From Liquidambar formosana (taxonomy: Eukaryota; Streptophyta; Magnoliopsida; Saxifragales; Altingiaceae): a stretch of DNA of 64,000 nucleotides. The stretch is from positions 17,315,043 to 17,379,042 of the forward strand of contig CM077822.1 in NCBI GenBank assembly GCA_039720395.1. Direction: 5' to 3'. Shown here piece by piece: positions 20,701 through 33,130 of the stretch; the stretch's first letter is position 1; the number at the start of each line of letters is the position of its first letter. The translations under genes and the position numbers were made by a program. The notes under the pieces were generated by a model that had not been told where the DNA came from, made no database searches, and worked only from the letters and a program-made list of their open reading frames with translations.

Positions 20701-23700
20701 CAACTACTACATGAAAAGTTGTTGAACAAAGTTGCAAGCTAGCTGGGGGGGCCTCATCAGTGGAAGAACACTGTTAGTCGTACAGTGAAGAGATAAAAAG
20801 TTTTCCTTGAAATTAAAGGAACACTTTAAAGATAAAATCTCTCCATTCATTTTTGTTTTCATTTGACAGCAAAAAAGATACGCTTATATACGATTCGGAG
20901 ACATGCCTCCAACTGTGGAGGCTATTGATTGTGAAATCTTCTATATTGGTGCTCTTGTGAGGTCCTTTTCGCTTTTGTCCCGATTGAGATGGGGAATACG
21001 TTATTTTCTTTTTTTTTCCTTTTTTCTTTTTAAAATTCTTTTTGTCGGTTATTAAATCCATCATATACTTAGTCACTTCGTTTGTGCATCAGTTTAATAA
21101 TTAATTCAATTGATTGGCTGTAGTCATTATACTGATTTGGTTCTTTTGGGGGTGTTAAGGGGAATTAATCTTATAGCATTATGGGAAAGAAATCCTAATG
21201 CGACATAAAAAGAAAAATGACAACCGTAAAAACTTGGTTGACCATAAATTTGGGAGAGACGTGATGTCTTTGTATGAATTTCACTTAATAATTACATCAT
21301 CAATGTTTAAAATGAACTTTATCCTTTGTCCAAAAATAAAAAATAAATAAAATAAAACGAAGTGTAAACCGTAAAAATCATTTCAAAAAACCCTGTAGAA
21401 CAAGATCGACTTCGATCTCTCTTTAATTTTGACTTGTCCCATATTGAATGGATGATCATGAGCAAAAGAGGCCAACCATAATGGAGCTTCAAGTGGATTG
21501 CTTCATTTTTGTCCTTCTTTTGCAAAAGCACTTCAATTATTGATCTTTATTTAGCACCCACTAGGCCACTATGTGGAACCATGCAATATTAAGTTTTATT
21601 AATTAGTCAATTAATGGATATTTAATGTCAACGTATTAAATTATCATTGGATCAATTTATTATAGGGGTTCATCCTTTTTTGCTTCAAGCCTTCAACAAG
21701 GATTTAATTTCTGTGAGACATTACATTTAATGAAGTAATAATTGCATGAAAAAAATATATTTGCTCCATTTTTCATATATTTTTTTCACAATTTTTATGC
21801 AATTTGTATTATTTTTTATGTATTTATATAGTTGGTTCTTTTTCTTTTTTTTGCTAAGAAAATTTTATGTGTTTACAATAATTGTAGCATGGCCCTGAAG
21901 CTGCATTTGTTATGCTTGAATGGAATGGGAAGGGAATAGAATGAAATAGTCATGGGAGTGAAATGGAAAAAAGAATGAAAAGAATACTCATTCTCAATGG
22001 TCATTTCATGCCTTTATTTGGTAATTGAGGAAATGAATAGAAACATGCTATGGGAATTGGAAAAAAAAAGAAAGAAGGAAGGTGTGTCCCATTGGAGTAC
22101 GGTGTGGCAATCAAGAGAGGAAGGAAGAGTAGAAAGAGAGATGGGTGAGTCTTACGGTCATTATTGCTTCACTTTGAGAGAATGAATGAGCATTCATTAT
22201 GTTGAGAAAAGAATGCTCATTTCATCAAAGAAATGAATATAGGGAAATTAGCGGGAGGTACATGATTTGGGGTTGATTTGTTCCAGCCTCAAGTCACCTA
22301 TTAAAACTCTTTTGGCGTGAAGTCTACTACACAACCCAAACGGCAACGTTTTTTGAGACAGCTACTAAAAATCTGGCTGTGAAGACCAGCGTTACCCTTT
22401 TGAACATATATGGCAAGGGTTTAAATGGAAAACTCAGCCATGATTTCTGGAATCAAATCCATCCCATTCAGATTCCTATAACATATATGGTAAGGGTTTT
22501 CGTCAGCAAGTTGTGGAAAAAAAAAGGGATGAGTTTCCCAGAGAGAAAGAGGAGAACCATGGCTGGCAACAATGGAAGTAACGACTATGGCTCTCTCAAA
22601 AACATTCATAAAAATAAATAAATAAATAAATAAATAATAAATAAATAAAACAGAAAGAGAGACCGAAGAAGGTTTGTTACATGGTATTTCAATCAGTTAC
22701 ATGGAATTTCAAGACGAAGGAATCCTCCATTTTCCAATTCCAATCAGTTACATGAAATTTCAATCAGTTACATGCAATGTAACTAATATTACAAGAAATT
22801 TCAGAAACCCCATTACCCCAAAATCGTTTAGTTACACGAACAACAAAAATCCCCAAATTCAGAAACCCAAAATTAAACAAACACAATATAACTAATGGGT
22901 CCAAAATGAAGGAACCCTTAGTAACATGGAATTTCAATAAAAACCCCCAAAATCAGAAATCCCCAAAATCAGAAATCAAAAAACCCTAGGTTTAGTTACA
23001 TAGACAGTAAAAATCCATTCGAAAGGAACGAACTCTCCAATAATCCAACACAATCACAGAAGGGAAATGAAATCTAACGTTTTTTTTGCTATTTTTTTCA
23101 CCGATTGTTGATGTGGGAAAATCATCTTCGAATGTACAGAATTAGTTACACGATGAGTTACTGATTAGAATGATGGTGGAAAAATTACACAACGAACACA
23201 CCGCTGCTCGCCTTCTCTATTAACAGGGATGATGAGGCCATTTTTCTCCGATTAGTGATGTCCAACGAACTTCGGGCACAATAATACTAGAAGAGTTACA
23301 CGACGAAGCTTGTCTTCTCTCTCGACGGGTACGATGAGGCGAGTTGATTTGCACCGGAGATTCGCCGACGTATTGATCGTAGATCGGAGGTAAGTGCACG
23401 CCGTGTTTGACTGGGTTTCTTGCACAATAAGTGGGCAGTGTTTGATGGGTGCTGTTATGTTTTTATTTTCCCCTTAAATGTATTGTTTAGAAGGGTATGT
23501 TAGTCTTTTGTGCAATCATGTGTACCTAAGGCTGGAAGAGTTTTTTGGGATGTACCTATGGCTGCAACAGTCCACATTTGTGGACTGGAGCCCAAACGCC
23601 CCATGAATATTTAGTAAGCTTTGAAGGAATAGGCTGGGGATTCCTTTCATTTGGTCAACCAAATGATCTATTTTTTTAACTAATGAAATGAGAATTTCAG

Positions 23701-23701
23701 T
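20701..23701. other. Non-coding with repeat remnants
   Basis: No supported gene. 20767-20790 resembles part of the SINE-like unit at 6540-6570. 21900-22250 is rich in ggaatgggaagggaatag words and probably a decayed Harbinger-type MITE like 16357-17225. An AAAT microsatellite lies at 22611-22650. 22676-23160 has repeated gttacatg.aatttca words. 23200-23400 looks like degraded coding sequence with no recognised family. Confidence 0.4.
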
Positions 23702-23709
23702 CCTTCTTC

Positions 23710-24770
23710 TAGGGGTGCTCATAGACCCACATGACCTAACAAATCCACCCAATCCGATCCCATCAAATGACATATGGGTGGATTCAACTGATAGGATAGG
23801 CGGATAATAGTTTAAGATTTTATTTTTTCACGATTTCATGGGTGATTGAAGGTTTTGATAAAAAAACCCAACCCCAACCCGCCCACCCGCATGCATTTAT
23901 TTGAATACTTTATAAGATTAGACAATGACTTTCTTCTCATTGTCTGCTCCCTTACAATTAGAGTAACAAATAGTCTTTTAGATCATAGTGTTCATGATGT
24001 TTATAGCAGTATATAATTATGTGTAATCATATTCAGTTTTTTGCATATTGTTCAAGTTTGTATCTTTTTTGTTCTAATTTTATACTTGTTTAATGCTATA
24101 TTTTTTCTAACTTAATTATTATTAAGTGTGGCCTGCTTTTACCAAAACAATATATAATTGAAATGTTACAATCATATATAACTGAAAAGCCCACTGGATC
24201 AAAATAGTATGGACAGATTAAAAAAAAAATAAAGTAAGATCCAACTAAAGCCTAATCCGCCAATCCACCCGCAACCCACCCATCAATCTGATATGGTGTG
24301 TGGGTCGGAAACCACTTAATTATGTAGATAGAAGTCAGGGGCGGAGTCAGGATTTATCTCGAATGGGAGCACTGTGCTATGATTTTGTGAAATGAGAATT
24401 GGGAACTAAAAGCCTTAGAAAACATTTTTTTTTTTTAAATGTTACTTTTTAGTAATCAAATTTCAATTTAATACAAAAAAAAAAAGGATTTTGTTGTCAA
24501 CTTATTACAAATTAATTGCAAATGTACTTTAAAATGACTACCATCTTTCTATTTTAGCATTATGTTCAGAAATAGTCATCCAATGGTAATATCGCTCCCC
24601 AAAAAAAAAAAAAAAAAAAACTTGGTTGAGCCAGTGGGGGCTCGTACCCCCAAAGGCTCCCCTGGCTCCGCCTATGATAGAAGTGGGTGAAAATTGTGTT
24701 TACCTGATAATTTGGTGGTGGATTGTGAATAAGTTCCAAATCCGATCCGACCCTACCATGAGCACCCTTA
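23710..24770. mobile_element. hAT-type element, second member of the 15621 family
   Basis: The ends taggggtgctcatagacc and, as reverse complement, taagggtgctcatgg are inverted. The flanks ccttcttc (23702-23709) and cctttttc (24771-24778) match at seven of eight. The subterminal text (ccacccaatccgatcc, tccgccaatccacccgcaac) matches 15621-16297. Another hAT is inserted at 24336-24676. Confidence 0.82.
24336..24676. mobile_element. hAT-type MITE nested in another hAT
   Basis: The ends caggggcggagtcagg and, as reverse complement, cataggcggagccagg are inverted. The 8-bp duplication atagaagt is exact at 24328-24335 and 24677-24684. It belongs to the same family as 12537-12848, sharing agccagtgggggc.cgt and caaaggc.ccctggctccgcc. 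Confidence 0.9.
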
Positions 24771-24778
24771 CCTTTTTC

Positions 24779-25888
24779 CAATCCCATGTACCAAACTTAG
24801 ACTAAGAAGCTTTAATTTACATGCATTTCTAAGGTCAAAAAAAGCACATCTATGCCTACTCATATTGAACAAATTGGCCTGAACAAATTTGTAGAGGAAG
24901 CTCATCCAAAGTAATGTGTACTGCCACCAATGAGATAAGTGTTGGTTGCCTCCCTCTGAAACAAAGGTACGGTGGTGGGCACATCAGTCCGCATGGACTT
25001 TTATGTGGCAGTTTCCGTTTTGTCCCGTTCTTGATTGTGACTTGTCACAGGACTGCTTCGATCTCACATGGCTTAGGGCCCTCCAGGGCTGAACCGTATG
25101 TGGTTAGTCTCTAATGTGAGCCAAACCCACGTAATCTTGTGAACCTCGATCATGGGAAACCAATTGATTTTATTTTTATTTTATGTGAATATAAAAATTG
25201 AAGAAGTTTTGAAAAAATAGATTCTTCGATCAATCGATTGTGACCCTTAGTGAGAGTTATTTCCTACATGCTCTTGATATATATAGTATTTGATGGATCA
25301 ATTATCGACATAGCCAATCATGAATATGGCTGAAATTAAGTCATGCATGCATGTCTGCCCTCAGTATAAGATTCGATTCGTATAATATCGATCTATTTGA
25401 TAGATTGAACCAGTGATTTTCTATTTTCGCTCCACTTGTTTTCTAGTAGTCTAAATTCTGTTTAATTAAGGAGAATTAAGTCACTAAAGTTATATATTGA
25501 TCTCTCTCTGATTTTTCAAGCATCATGCTTTATTTTATGAGATATGTAAAAACTTAGAAGGCAAAAATTAGGGTTTAATTTTATTTTACCCTGCTTCTAG
25601 TTTGATGACCTTACTATATATAGATGATCGAGAGCCTTGTGCATAGGATTCTTCACGTAAAAATTTATATCAACTGTAGTTAACTAGATGAGTACAGATA
25701 TCCATAGAATTTTTGTGGTTAGGTTTTTCATGTTTTGTATTAGTATTTGGTTGCATGTTTATTACTTCGTATTATTTTTCATACAACAACCCATATCACA
25801 CACGATTGGCTATACTCGATCTCGGGTAAATTGCATGGCCGGTCCTAGTGGTCTGTGTTGTAGTTACACTATTAATATAGGTGGTAAT
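24779..25888. other. Non-coding
   Basis: No supported gene. Short open frames are present but show no family signature or codon pattern that would mark them as coding. Confidence 0.4.
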
Positions 25889-26815
25889 AAACTAATTAAC
25901 CGTCCATTGACAAAATTATTAATTAATTTGTGTTTGGGATAAATTTTTGCCTTTTGGTTGCATATATCTACTTTCAATTGCTGAAAATTATTAATAAAAC
26001 TTGAATAATTAAATCAGCTAGGCCTATTCACAGTCTTGGTGTCATGGGATTCATCGAAGCCCAAAAAAAAGCAAATTCTTTCATCCTTGCCGCGTAGAAA
26101 ATAAGCAGCCCATCTCCACATTAAAATGCTTAAACTAAGTCATTTCATGATATTAGGGTTATTGTTGTTCGAGCATGTATCTCTCTCCTCTCTCTCTTCC
26201 CCTTGTTTGAATTGAAGCCTTGAAGCCCTAAATTGGACAATCGGTGTTGACGAGCCCCCCTTCAAAACCCTAAACCAAATCATAGAGCTCTCTCTTCCAC
26301 GAGTTTCAGTGTCCAATTTAGGGTGAATGGCAACCCCCAAATCGTCGGTTGATGATTTAGAAGAAAATGAGCAATACCTAATCCACATCAGTGCCACGTA
26401 TGCACTCATATGCATTTCACGTGCACCTTACGTTAGTGAACTAACAAACATCCACAAATGGACCACATTAAAATCTATTAGAAAAATTAGTGGATTAATT
26501 TGTCCAATTAAATTCTTTTTATGATGAAGTTAGTGGCACCAAAGTGTTTTTAACCCTTAACTAATTAACCGCCGATCGAAAAAATTGTTAATTAACTTGT
26601 GTTTGGGATAAATTTTGGCCTTTTGGGTTGAAAATATCTACTTTCAATGGCCGAAAATTAGAAATAAAACTAGTAAAATTAAATCAGGCCTATTGACCAG
26701 TCTCTGTGTCACGGGATTCATAGAAGCCAAAAGAACAATTTTTTTCATCCTCTCCATGTAGAACATAAACAGGCCATCTCCGTAGTAAAATGCTTAAACT
26801 AAGTCGTTATTTCAA
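25889..26815. repeat. Direct duplication downstream of SPH gene
   Basis: Two related blocks of about 260 bp lie at 25889-26150 and 26560-26815. They share tgtgtttgggataaattt, atctactttcaat, ggattcat.gaagcc and aaatgcttaaactaagtc. About 410 bp of unrelated sequence separates them. The second block ends about 110 bp downstream of the stop of the SPH gene at 26927. Confidence 0.75.
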
Positions 26816-26926
26816 GAAAACATTAAAAATAAATAAATAAATTGGCCCATTCCTTCTTTTCGTGATTATCACTCCAATTATTTTTCTTCAAATTAACGCC
26901 ATTGATAATGATAAGTATTTGTACCT

Positions 26927-27358
26927 TCAAATCCATGCAAACTCCTTCTTCCAATTAGTTTCATCGTTACTGAAATAAAAGCCATCCTCTTTCACCAACC
27001 AAAAACACCTCCTAAGAGGGCCACACCGATGACTGTCCCTGTGAACCCAAAATGCATCAAAACTCTTCCTCTTTTGGTCCCATTTTATGGTACACAAAAA
27101 ATGAGCAGTACCCCAAAAGTTGGCCTTGAGACTCCAACTGAAATCATCACCTTCTTGAAGGGCACGCCCGCCCAGATTTTGGTCTTTTGATGAACACCAA
27201 ATGACCAGCGGCAACGACGAGTTGCTGGTGAAGCCATTGACGACGCGCACGTCGTATTCGAGGCCTTGGAACAAGTACTCTGGTTGCATCATGATCATGA
27301 AGAAAATGTAGAGCGAGAGGAGAAAAATGAGGATAAAGATGGTGAGAGCGTTCTTCAT
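26927..27358 (-). CDS. S-protein homologue (plant self-incompatibility S1 family)
   Basis: A 143-residue intact open frame. A strongly hydrophobic N-terminus (about residues 5-24) is a signal peptide or signal anchor, so the protein probably enters the secretory path. The S1 pattern is clear: YDVRVVNGF, VIWCSSKDQNLGGRAL, FSWSLKANFWGTAHFLCTIKW, HRCGPLRRCFWLVKEDGFYFS and a terminal W. All four family cysteines are present and likely form two disulphides. It is much diverged from the array copies at 45-63 kb and from the gene at 11245. A long foldback element lies 170-610 bp upstream and may affect its expression. Function is not known. Confidence 0.88.
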   Translation of the reverse strand: MKNALTIFILIFLLSLYIFFMIMMQPEYLFQGLEYDVRVVNGFTSNSSLPLVIWCSSKDQNLGGRALQEGDDFSWSLKANFWGTAHFLCTIKWDQKRKSFDAFWVHRDSHRCGPLRRCFWLVKEDGFYFSNDETNWKKEFAWI

Positions 27359-27529
27359 GTTGTAGGTATGATGATAGTGCTGGCTTGTTTTTTTCTTTTT
27401 TGGTTTTTTCTTTCTCAGATGGTCTTTTAAAACTCCTTTTGAGACAAAAAAGAATTACTATGTTTAGATAAAGAATTTATAAATGGGATTTGCTCTTAAA
27501 ATGGAATTTGTAAAATTTTTATAATGATG

Positions 27530-27970
27530 TTACTTTATTTAAAATCCTGCAAGATATTTATACGCATTGGCATATATGCCATATAGATCATAACAAAATT
27601 ACCACATAGACATATGCAGCTCTGCTCTTAAAAGAGGCTTTTATAGTACAGCTATGAGGATTATAACATTATGTTTAAATAAAGAATTTTTAGGTGGAAT
27701 TTGCTTTTAAAATGGAATTTTTAAAATTTTTATTAGGATGATCCTCTCATCCTTATAAAAATTCATTCTTATAAAAATTTTACAAATCTCATTTTAAAAG
27801 CAAATTTCACCTAAAAATTCTTTATTTAAACATAACGTTATAGTCACCATAGCTGTACTATAAAAGCCTCATTTAAGAGCAAAGGTGCATATGTCTATGT
27901 GGTAATTTTTTTATGATCTATATGGCATGCCTGTGCGTATAAATATCATGCAGGATTTTAAATAAAGTTG
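27530..27970. mobile_element. Long foldback (palindromic) element upstream of SPH gene
   Basis: Two arms of about 200 bp are inverted around a centre near 27750. Matching words include tttaaaatcctgc/gcaggattttaaa, cttttatagtacagct/agctgtactataaaag and tttaaataaagaatttttaggtg with its reverse complement. No transposase is present. The transcript could fold into a long hairpin. The left end lies about 170 bp upstream of the ATG at 27358. Confidence 0.85.
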
Positions 27971-28007
27971 AATTAGTTACTGCAATTATAGCTCCACGGT
28001 GAGCTAG

Positions 28008-28221
28008 CTAAGACCATCTACCAACACTAGATTTGGTACCTAAAAGCACCAACAAAGGAGGTAGCAAAAGGAGGTTACAGATAGGAAATGGTTTGCTAGT
28101 TCTATTCAAATTTGAAGAGAGGGAATGAGGTTGTAAATTATTTTTTGGGAATAAAAAATTGAGGGTTGTAAAGGACACATGTATGAGTCTTGTGTGAGAG
28201 AGAGTGTGTGGTTAAGATAAA

Positions 28222-28261
<40 letters not shown>

Positions 28262-28383
28262 ATCAAATTTGTTACTTCTCTGAGAGTGCACATCTCTAAG
28301 CTGGTGAGGCAATAAATTGTCACATGGGTCTTCAAATGACACATGTGCTACCAAAATTTGTAACCTCTCTCGGAGGTGCTCTA
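28008..28383. mobile_element. Possible MITE with AT repeat
   Basis: The left end (agaccatctaccaacacta) and the reverse complement of the right end (agagcacctccgagaga) are weakly inverted, in the style of gagcatctcc MITEs. A TA microsatellite lies at 28230-28258. No duplication was confirmed. Confidence 0.35.
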
Positions 28384-29795
28384 AGGCTTCCCTACCACGT
28401 CGGAAAAATGATGTGCATATATGCTTAAGGTGAAGTATAGTCTTGTGCAAATCAGGTGACAATGTGATGCGACCACAAAAAATTTAGTTTGTTGATGTGG
28501 AGATCGATAAATCACATGATTAGAAAACCAAAAAAAAAAAAACACAAAAAACAAAGAGTTGGTTGGAGGCTGGTTTGTGCGATAATCGATCAAGTGCATC
28601 ACTTTTATAAATGCATGCATATATGTAATAGATATCCACTAGTTTAGTCGACGCAGAGGTATGATAACCAATAACTTATACACGCACACTTATAGCGACA
28701 GTACAAATTGATGCCTATCCATTTTGGTTTTAATACGAAAATTTTGGGTAAATGTTTTTACCACCTAATTGATCTGAATTTGCACAAAGGACCAAGTTGT
28801 GGCCAATTCAGCCAGCCCTCTTTTATCAAAGTACTAAAATTATTTTCTTGGAATTTCACTATATTCCCTTTCCTTGAATTTTCAGCCATATTAATGATTA
28901 AAGAAAATGCCAACTTTTCAGAATGAATAAACGGTGAAGGACCCGACCTATCTATATCGTGAAGAGCCACTCCCACGATTCATAAAGGAATATATAGTAC
29001 TCGTTTAATCGCTTTCCTCCATTGGGAGGATAGAATTCTTGTTTTTTTTTAATAATTATACTCCTTTTATACTTTATAGCACTCTCGTTTGCTAGGAGTA
29101 GAAAGTTACCCAATTTTAAAATAATAATAATAATAGTAAGGCTCAATTTATATCATGATGGAAGATTGGGGACAATTTATCATGTGGTAATGTTTGTTTT
29201 AAACCATAATTTTTCTACATCCCCCGCCCAAAAAAACATAAAATAGAAATTATTGATTATATTTGTTGAAATTGCAGAGCACATCGTATTGTTATTATTT
29301 ATTATTATTATTTTTAATAACGAGAAAAGCCCTCGAGCAAACCCTAGCCCATGTAAGATCACACAAGTAACATGATTCAAGTAAAATTAAATTCATAAAA
29401 ACCATAAAAAAAAACAATGTTATTTGGTTGACCCCAAAAGAATAACAAAAGTCAAACTCAAGAGTCTTGTTTCTTGAGATAGGAACACAATTAGTGATAG
29501 GTTTTTTTTTTAAACCTTTCCTTATTCTACTTAAATGACCTCCTCCATAATGCTTTTATGTCGGCTGAATTGGACCAATCCCACGCCACCCCTTGGCCCA
29601 ACATGAATGGATTAAAAGATTAAGAAAAAGAAGAAAAAAAAACAGAAGAAGACCACGTCCTTTGATAATAAAAACAAAAACTTGTCAAGTTGATGTGAGC
29701 TTTAAGTACAATATCTGAGAGTGAATAATATTCTCATATATATCTTGTGTAAACTTTTTTTTTTTATTTAAACATTTGATGATATATCTAAAAGA
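28384..29795. other. Non-coding, AT-rich
   Basis: No supported gene or classifiable element. Short A/T runs and an ATT/AAT microsatellite occur near 29120 and 29290-29310. Confidence 0.4.
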
Positions 29796-30203
29796 GGGAG
29801 GTTATTGATATCACGTAAAGTACTTTAAGATTTCATTTAGTGTACATTTTTTAAGATTTTATAAAAAAATTCCTATGAAAATTAGTTGTGTGATCTACTA
29901 AATAACATCATTTTGAACAATTTTGTAGAAGAAATTTTTTTTTAAAATCTTTCGTTTAAGTAGACTTTTTGGTCATTTACAATCTTTATTTCATTCTTAC
30001 AAAATATTTTATAAAAAATGACCAAAAACTCAACTTAAACGACAGATTATGAAAAAAATTTCTTTTATAAGGTTGTTTGAAATGATATCTTTTTGTGGAC
30101 TTCACGACCAATTTTTGTAGAAATATTTTATATTTTTCATAAAACCTTAAAATTATAAACTAATTGAAAACTTAAAGTAATTTATGTGATGACAATAACC
30201 TGG
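29796..30203. mobile_element. Mutator-like MITE, single copy
   Basis: The ends aggttattgatatcac and gtgatgacaataacct are inverted, and the arms continue inward as a long imperfect palindrome (atcattttgaacaa..., ...ttgtttgaaatgat). The internal palindrome words match the elements at 30972-31723 and those in the 46-64 kb array, so all belong to one family or superfamily. Its target-site duplication was not clear. Confidence 0.7.
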
Positions 30204-30357
30204 CTTTATCTAAAGTACCATATCCCTCATAATTTTCCTTTTATTTTGAGTTTTGGATGTCTTTGTAGTTGGCATCAAAGGTGGAATGGACAGCAAGAAG
30301 AAAGTGGGAACGGGGCTGGCCAGCTAAAGCAGTTGCTTCACAGCCATGAGGGTCATA

Positions 30358-30396
<39 letters not shown>

Positions 30397-30971
30397 GAAA
30401 GCCATTTACTTATAATATTAGGTACTTCTATGATACTTGAACCTCTTTTAAATTTTATCTTTAAAATATATACATAGAGGAAAGCAGACAACCATAACCA
30501 GACATGAAACTTTGGATTTAAGTTAAAAGATCTCATATTTTTGAAAATGGTAATGTTTGATTTCCTAGATCATCCCTCTATGTGTACAGATTGGTCCCAC
30601 ATGGGTAAGGGTTGAAAATCTCTTCTATATATCGATAATGCGTTTTTCAAGTGGGTGTACGCGATTCTTTATGTCGTGCCAAATAGCTCGGTTCAACTCC
30701 TATTCGTTATCTATTTGTTTGCCAACACAATAATAACAGGCCAATAGAAATTGGCCACATGGACTTTCAATTGTACAATAGAACCTTTCTATAAAAGCTA
30801 AATTAGAAACTGACACGTGTTCGGGTTAGTTTTAAATGGAAAACATGTTTCCTCTCTATATGGCAGTTATGGATTTGGCGGTTATTCGTTCCAATTCAAA
30901 CACATTTGAACAATCAACGAGATGGTGAGCTCTTGGTAAATTAAGTGAGGTTTCCTTTTTATTATGGCATA
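30204..30971. other. Non-coding
   Basis: No gene seen. A T run spans 30362-30388. A gtcccacatgg word at 30594 followed by tatata at 30626 resembles an snRNA promoter, but no snRNA follows. Confidence 0.4.
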
Positions 30972-31723
30972 GGCTATTGACACTACATAAAATACTTTAA
31001 TTTGTTTATTTTGTTTATATTTTTTTTAATTTTTATGAAAAATATATAAAATTTCATTAGAAAGCATCATTTTGAATAACTTTATAAAATAAAAATTTTT
31101 CAAAATCTGTCATTTAAGTAAAGTTTTTATTTATTTTTTATAGAACATTTTGTAAAAATAAAAGAGAAATTGTAAATGACCAAAAAGTTTACTTAAACGA
31201 CAAATTTTTGAAAATTTTTCTTACACAAAGTTGTTCAAAATGATTTTTTTTTTAGTAGATTACGCAATTATTTTTTTGTAAAAATCTTTTATATTTTTCA
31301 TAAAATCTTAAAAAATGTAAGCTACATGAGGAACTATTGACACTACATAAAATACTTTTAACTCGTTTATTTTGTTTATATTTTTTTAATTTTTATGAAA
31401 AATATATAAAATTTCATTAGAAAGCATCAATTTGAACAACTTTATAAAATAAAAAATTTTCATAATCTGTCATTTAAGTGAAGTTTTTATTTATTTTTTA
31501 TAGAACATTTTGTAAAAATAAAAGAGAAATTGTAAATGACCAAAAAGTCTACTTAAACGACAAATTTTTGAAAATTTTTCTTACGCAAAGTTGTTCAAAA
31601 AGATATTTTTTTAGTAGATTACGCAATTATTTTTTTGTAGAAATCTTTTATATTTTTCATAAAATCTTAAAAAATGTAAACTACATGAGGAACTTAAAAT
31701 ACTTTATGTGGTGGCAAATAGCC
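30972..31723. mobile_element. Dimeric palindromic MITE
   Basis: The outer ends ggctattgacactac and gtggtggcaaatagcc are inverted. Inside are two direct copies of about 355 bp (30972-31326 and 31330-31690), each itself a long palindrome with cattttgaacaactttataaa on one side and its complement on the other. The tandem dimer suggests replication slippage or unequal exchange of one MITE. Confidence 0.78.
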
Positions 31724-32599
31724 TCCCTCTCTTAGTATTTATTCATTTAAATAGGAAGGCTAGAAGATTCAAAACAATATGTTATGCTGATATGGGGATT
31801 TTTCATTGGCTCAAAATACATTAGTAAATGGAAACGAAACAACTGTTAGTTTTATATTTTGCCTTAATGGTTGATTAACATCCAAGTAATCAAGAAGACA
31901 TTCAACACATGTCAGATCATCATTAGAGACTGGTTTGAAGCAGTTATTAGCCGTCTATAAATAAGGTCAAAGAATTCAGAAAAAGCTCTCACAACCCATT
32001 CATCACAATAGTATCTTCAATTCTCTTACTTATTTATAGTGAAAGGTGAATGGAATGAATGGCTAGAATTGGATCTAGCTAGGGATGATCCAAGGGCTCT
32101 AAATCACTCTCAAGAGCTAGTTCCTATCTCAAACACTTCAAAAATTCGGAGGAAATTTGAATTCTAGCAAGAGAGGGAGTCTAGAGAGGTTAAATTAGGG
32201 TAAAACCCGGTCAAAGGCCAACTAGGCACCCTTGGTGGCCATTTGGCCTTCTTTGGTGTCTGTTTGGTCTTCCTTGGTGGCCAAACGGCTACCAGCAGCC
32301 TTTTTGGTGCCTTTTTGTGCTCGTTTATGCATTCTTATCCCTTTATGCTATGTATTTGGCCCATTTTAAGTCCAAATTCATTGATTTTGGATTTAAAATG
32401 ACCATGGCTCAATTCTCTACTTAAAATCTGATTGAAATACTCCTAATTGAGCCACACTTGGTCAATTAATCAAGGGTTAAACCATATGGCTCACAAAGAT
32501 CAATTAAGGCTTACTGGGACAAGATTAGGGTTTGAACCCTAATGGGGTCCTAGTTGCAATCCAACCCTTCCAAAAGTAATTTTAAGCATTAATACACCT
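31724..32599. other. Non-coding, left edge of retroelement region
   Basis: No gene seen. At 32226-32315 the phrase cttggtggcc.tttggcc is repeated. A related phrase occurs at 40755-40795 beside the PMD pseudogene. Confidence 0.4.
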
Positions 32600-33130
32600 T
32601 GTGAACCCTCAGAAAACGGCCCACAAGGATTTGGTAAAAGATGGGTGAAAGAAAACAAACGAAAAGAAGTCGCCACCTCATTTTTTAGGAAAAAGAGGAA
32701 AACCATAAAAATGTTTTATTTTCAAAACCACATAACTCCATTAAAGGAAAAGCAAAGTCTTTAAAACCAGAAAATCGGATTCAGGAGCTAAGTTACGACG
32801 TGGGAAGGTTCTGGGCAAAGCCCATAGGCACCCACATCGCCCGAGTTAGTCTCTTAATTTGATTGGGCTAACTTAAGATCTTTTTCACTCAAATATCATC
32901 ATATATCATCACAAGGCAGCATGAATAACATATATTCCATCCAATCATCCATGCACAATCAAACAAATAAAACAAAATAGAAAAAGAAGAAAAGAAAAGA
33001 AAAGCCTAGGATACTTGGATCCTAGAACGGACTTGAGGCTCACGAAGAGCGCTTACGTACCATGTAGCGAAATACATGGATCAAAGTCCTCGAAAAGAAT
33101 AGGGTTACAACCTAATACAAACCTATGGTA
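32600..33130 (-). mobile_element. Long-LTR retroelement fragment (minus), probably Ty3/gypsy
   Basis: The reverse complement of this stretch matches pieces of 35690-38890: the text around gtacgtargcgctc, tcaagtccg, and the end aaaatgaggtggcgact. The last word, where an LTR would meet a primer site, lies at about 32674-32690. A third, shorter match in the same orientation lies at 42860-42990. The internal genes of the element are not present here. Confidence 0.5.

Noticed and set aside
30594..30632. snRNA-type promoter (gtcccacatgg then tatata)
   Set aside because: The spacing is imperfect and no U1-U6 snRNA sequence follows.
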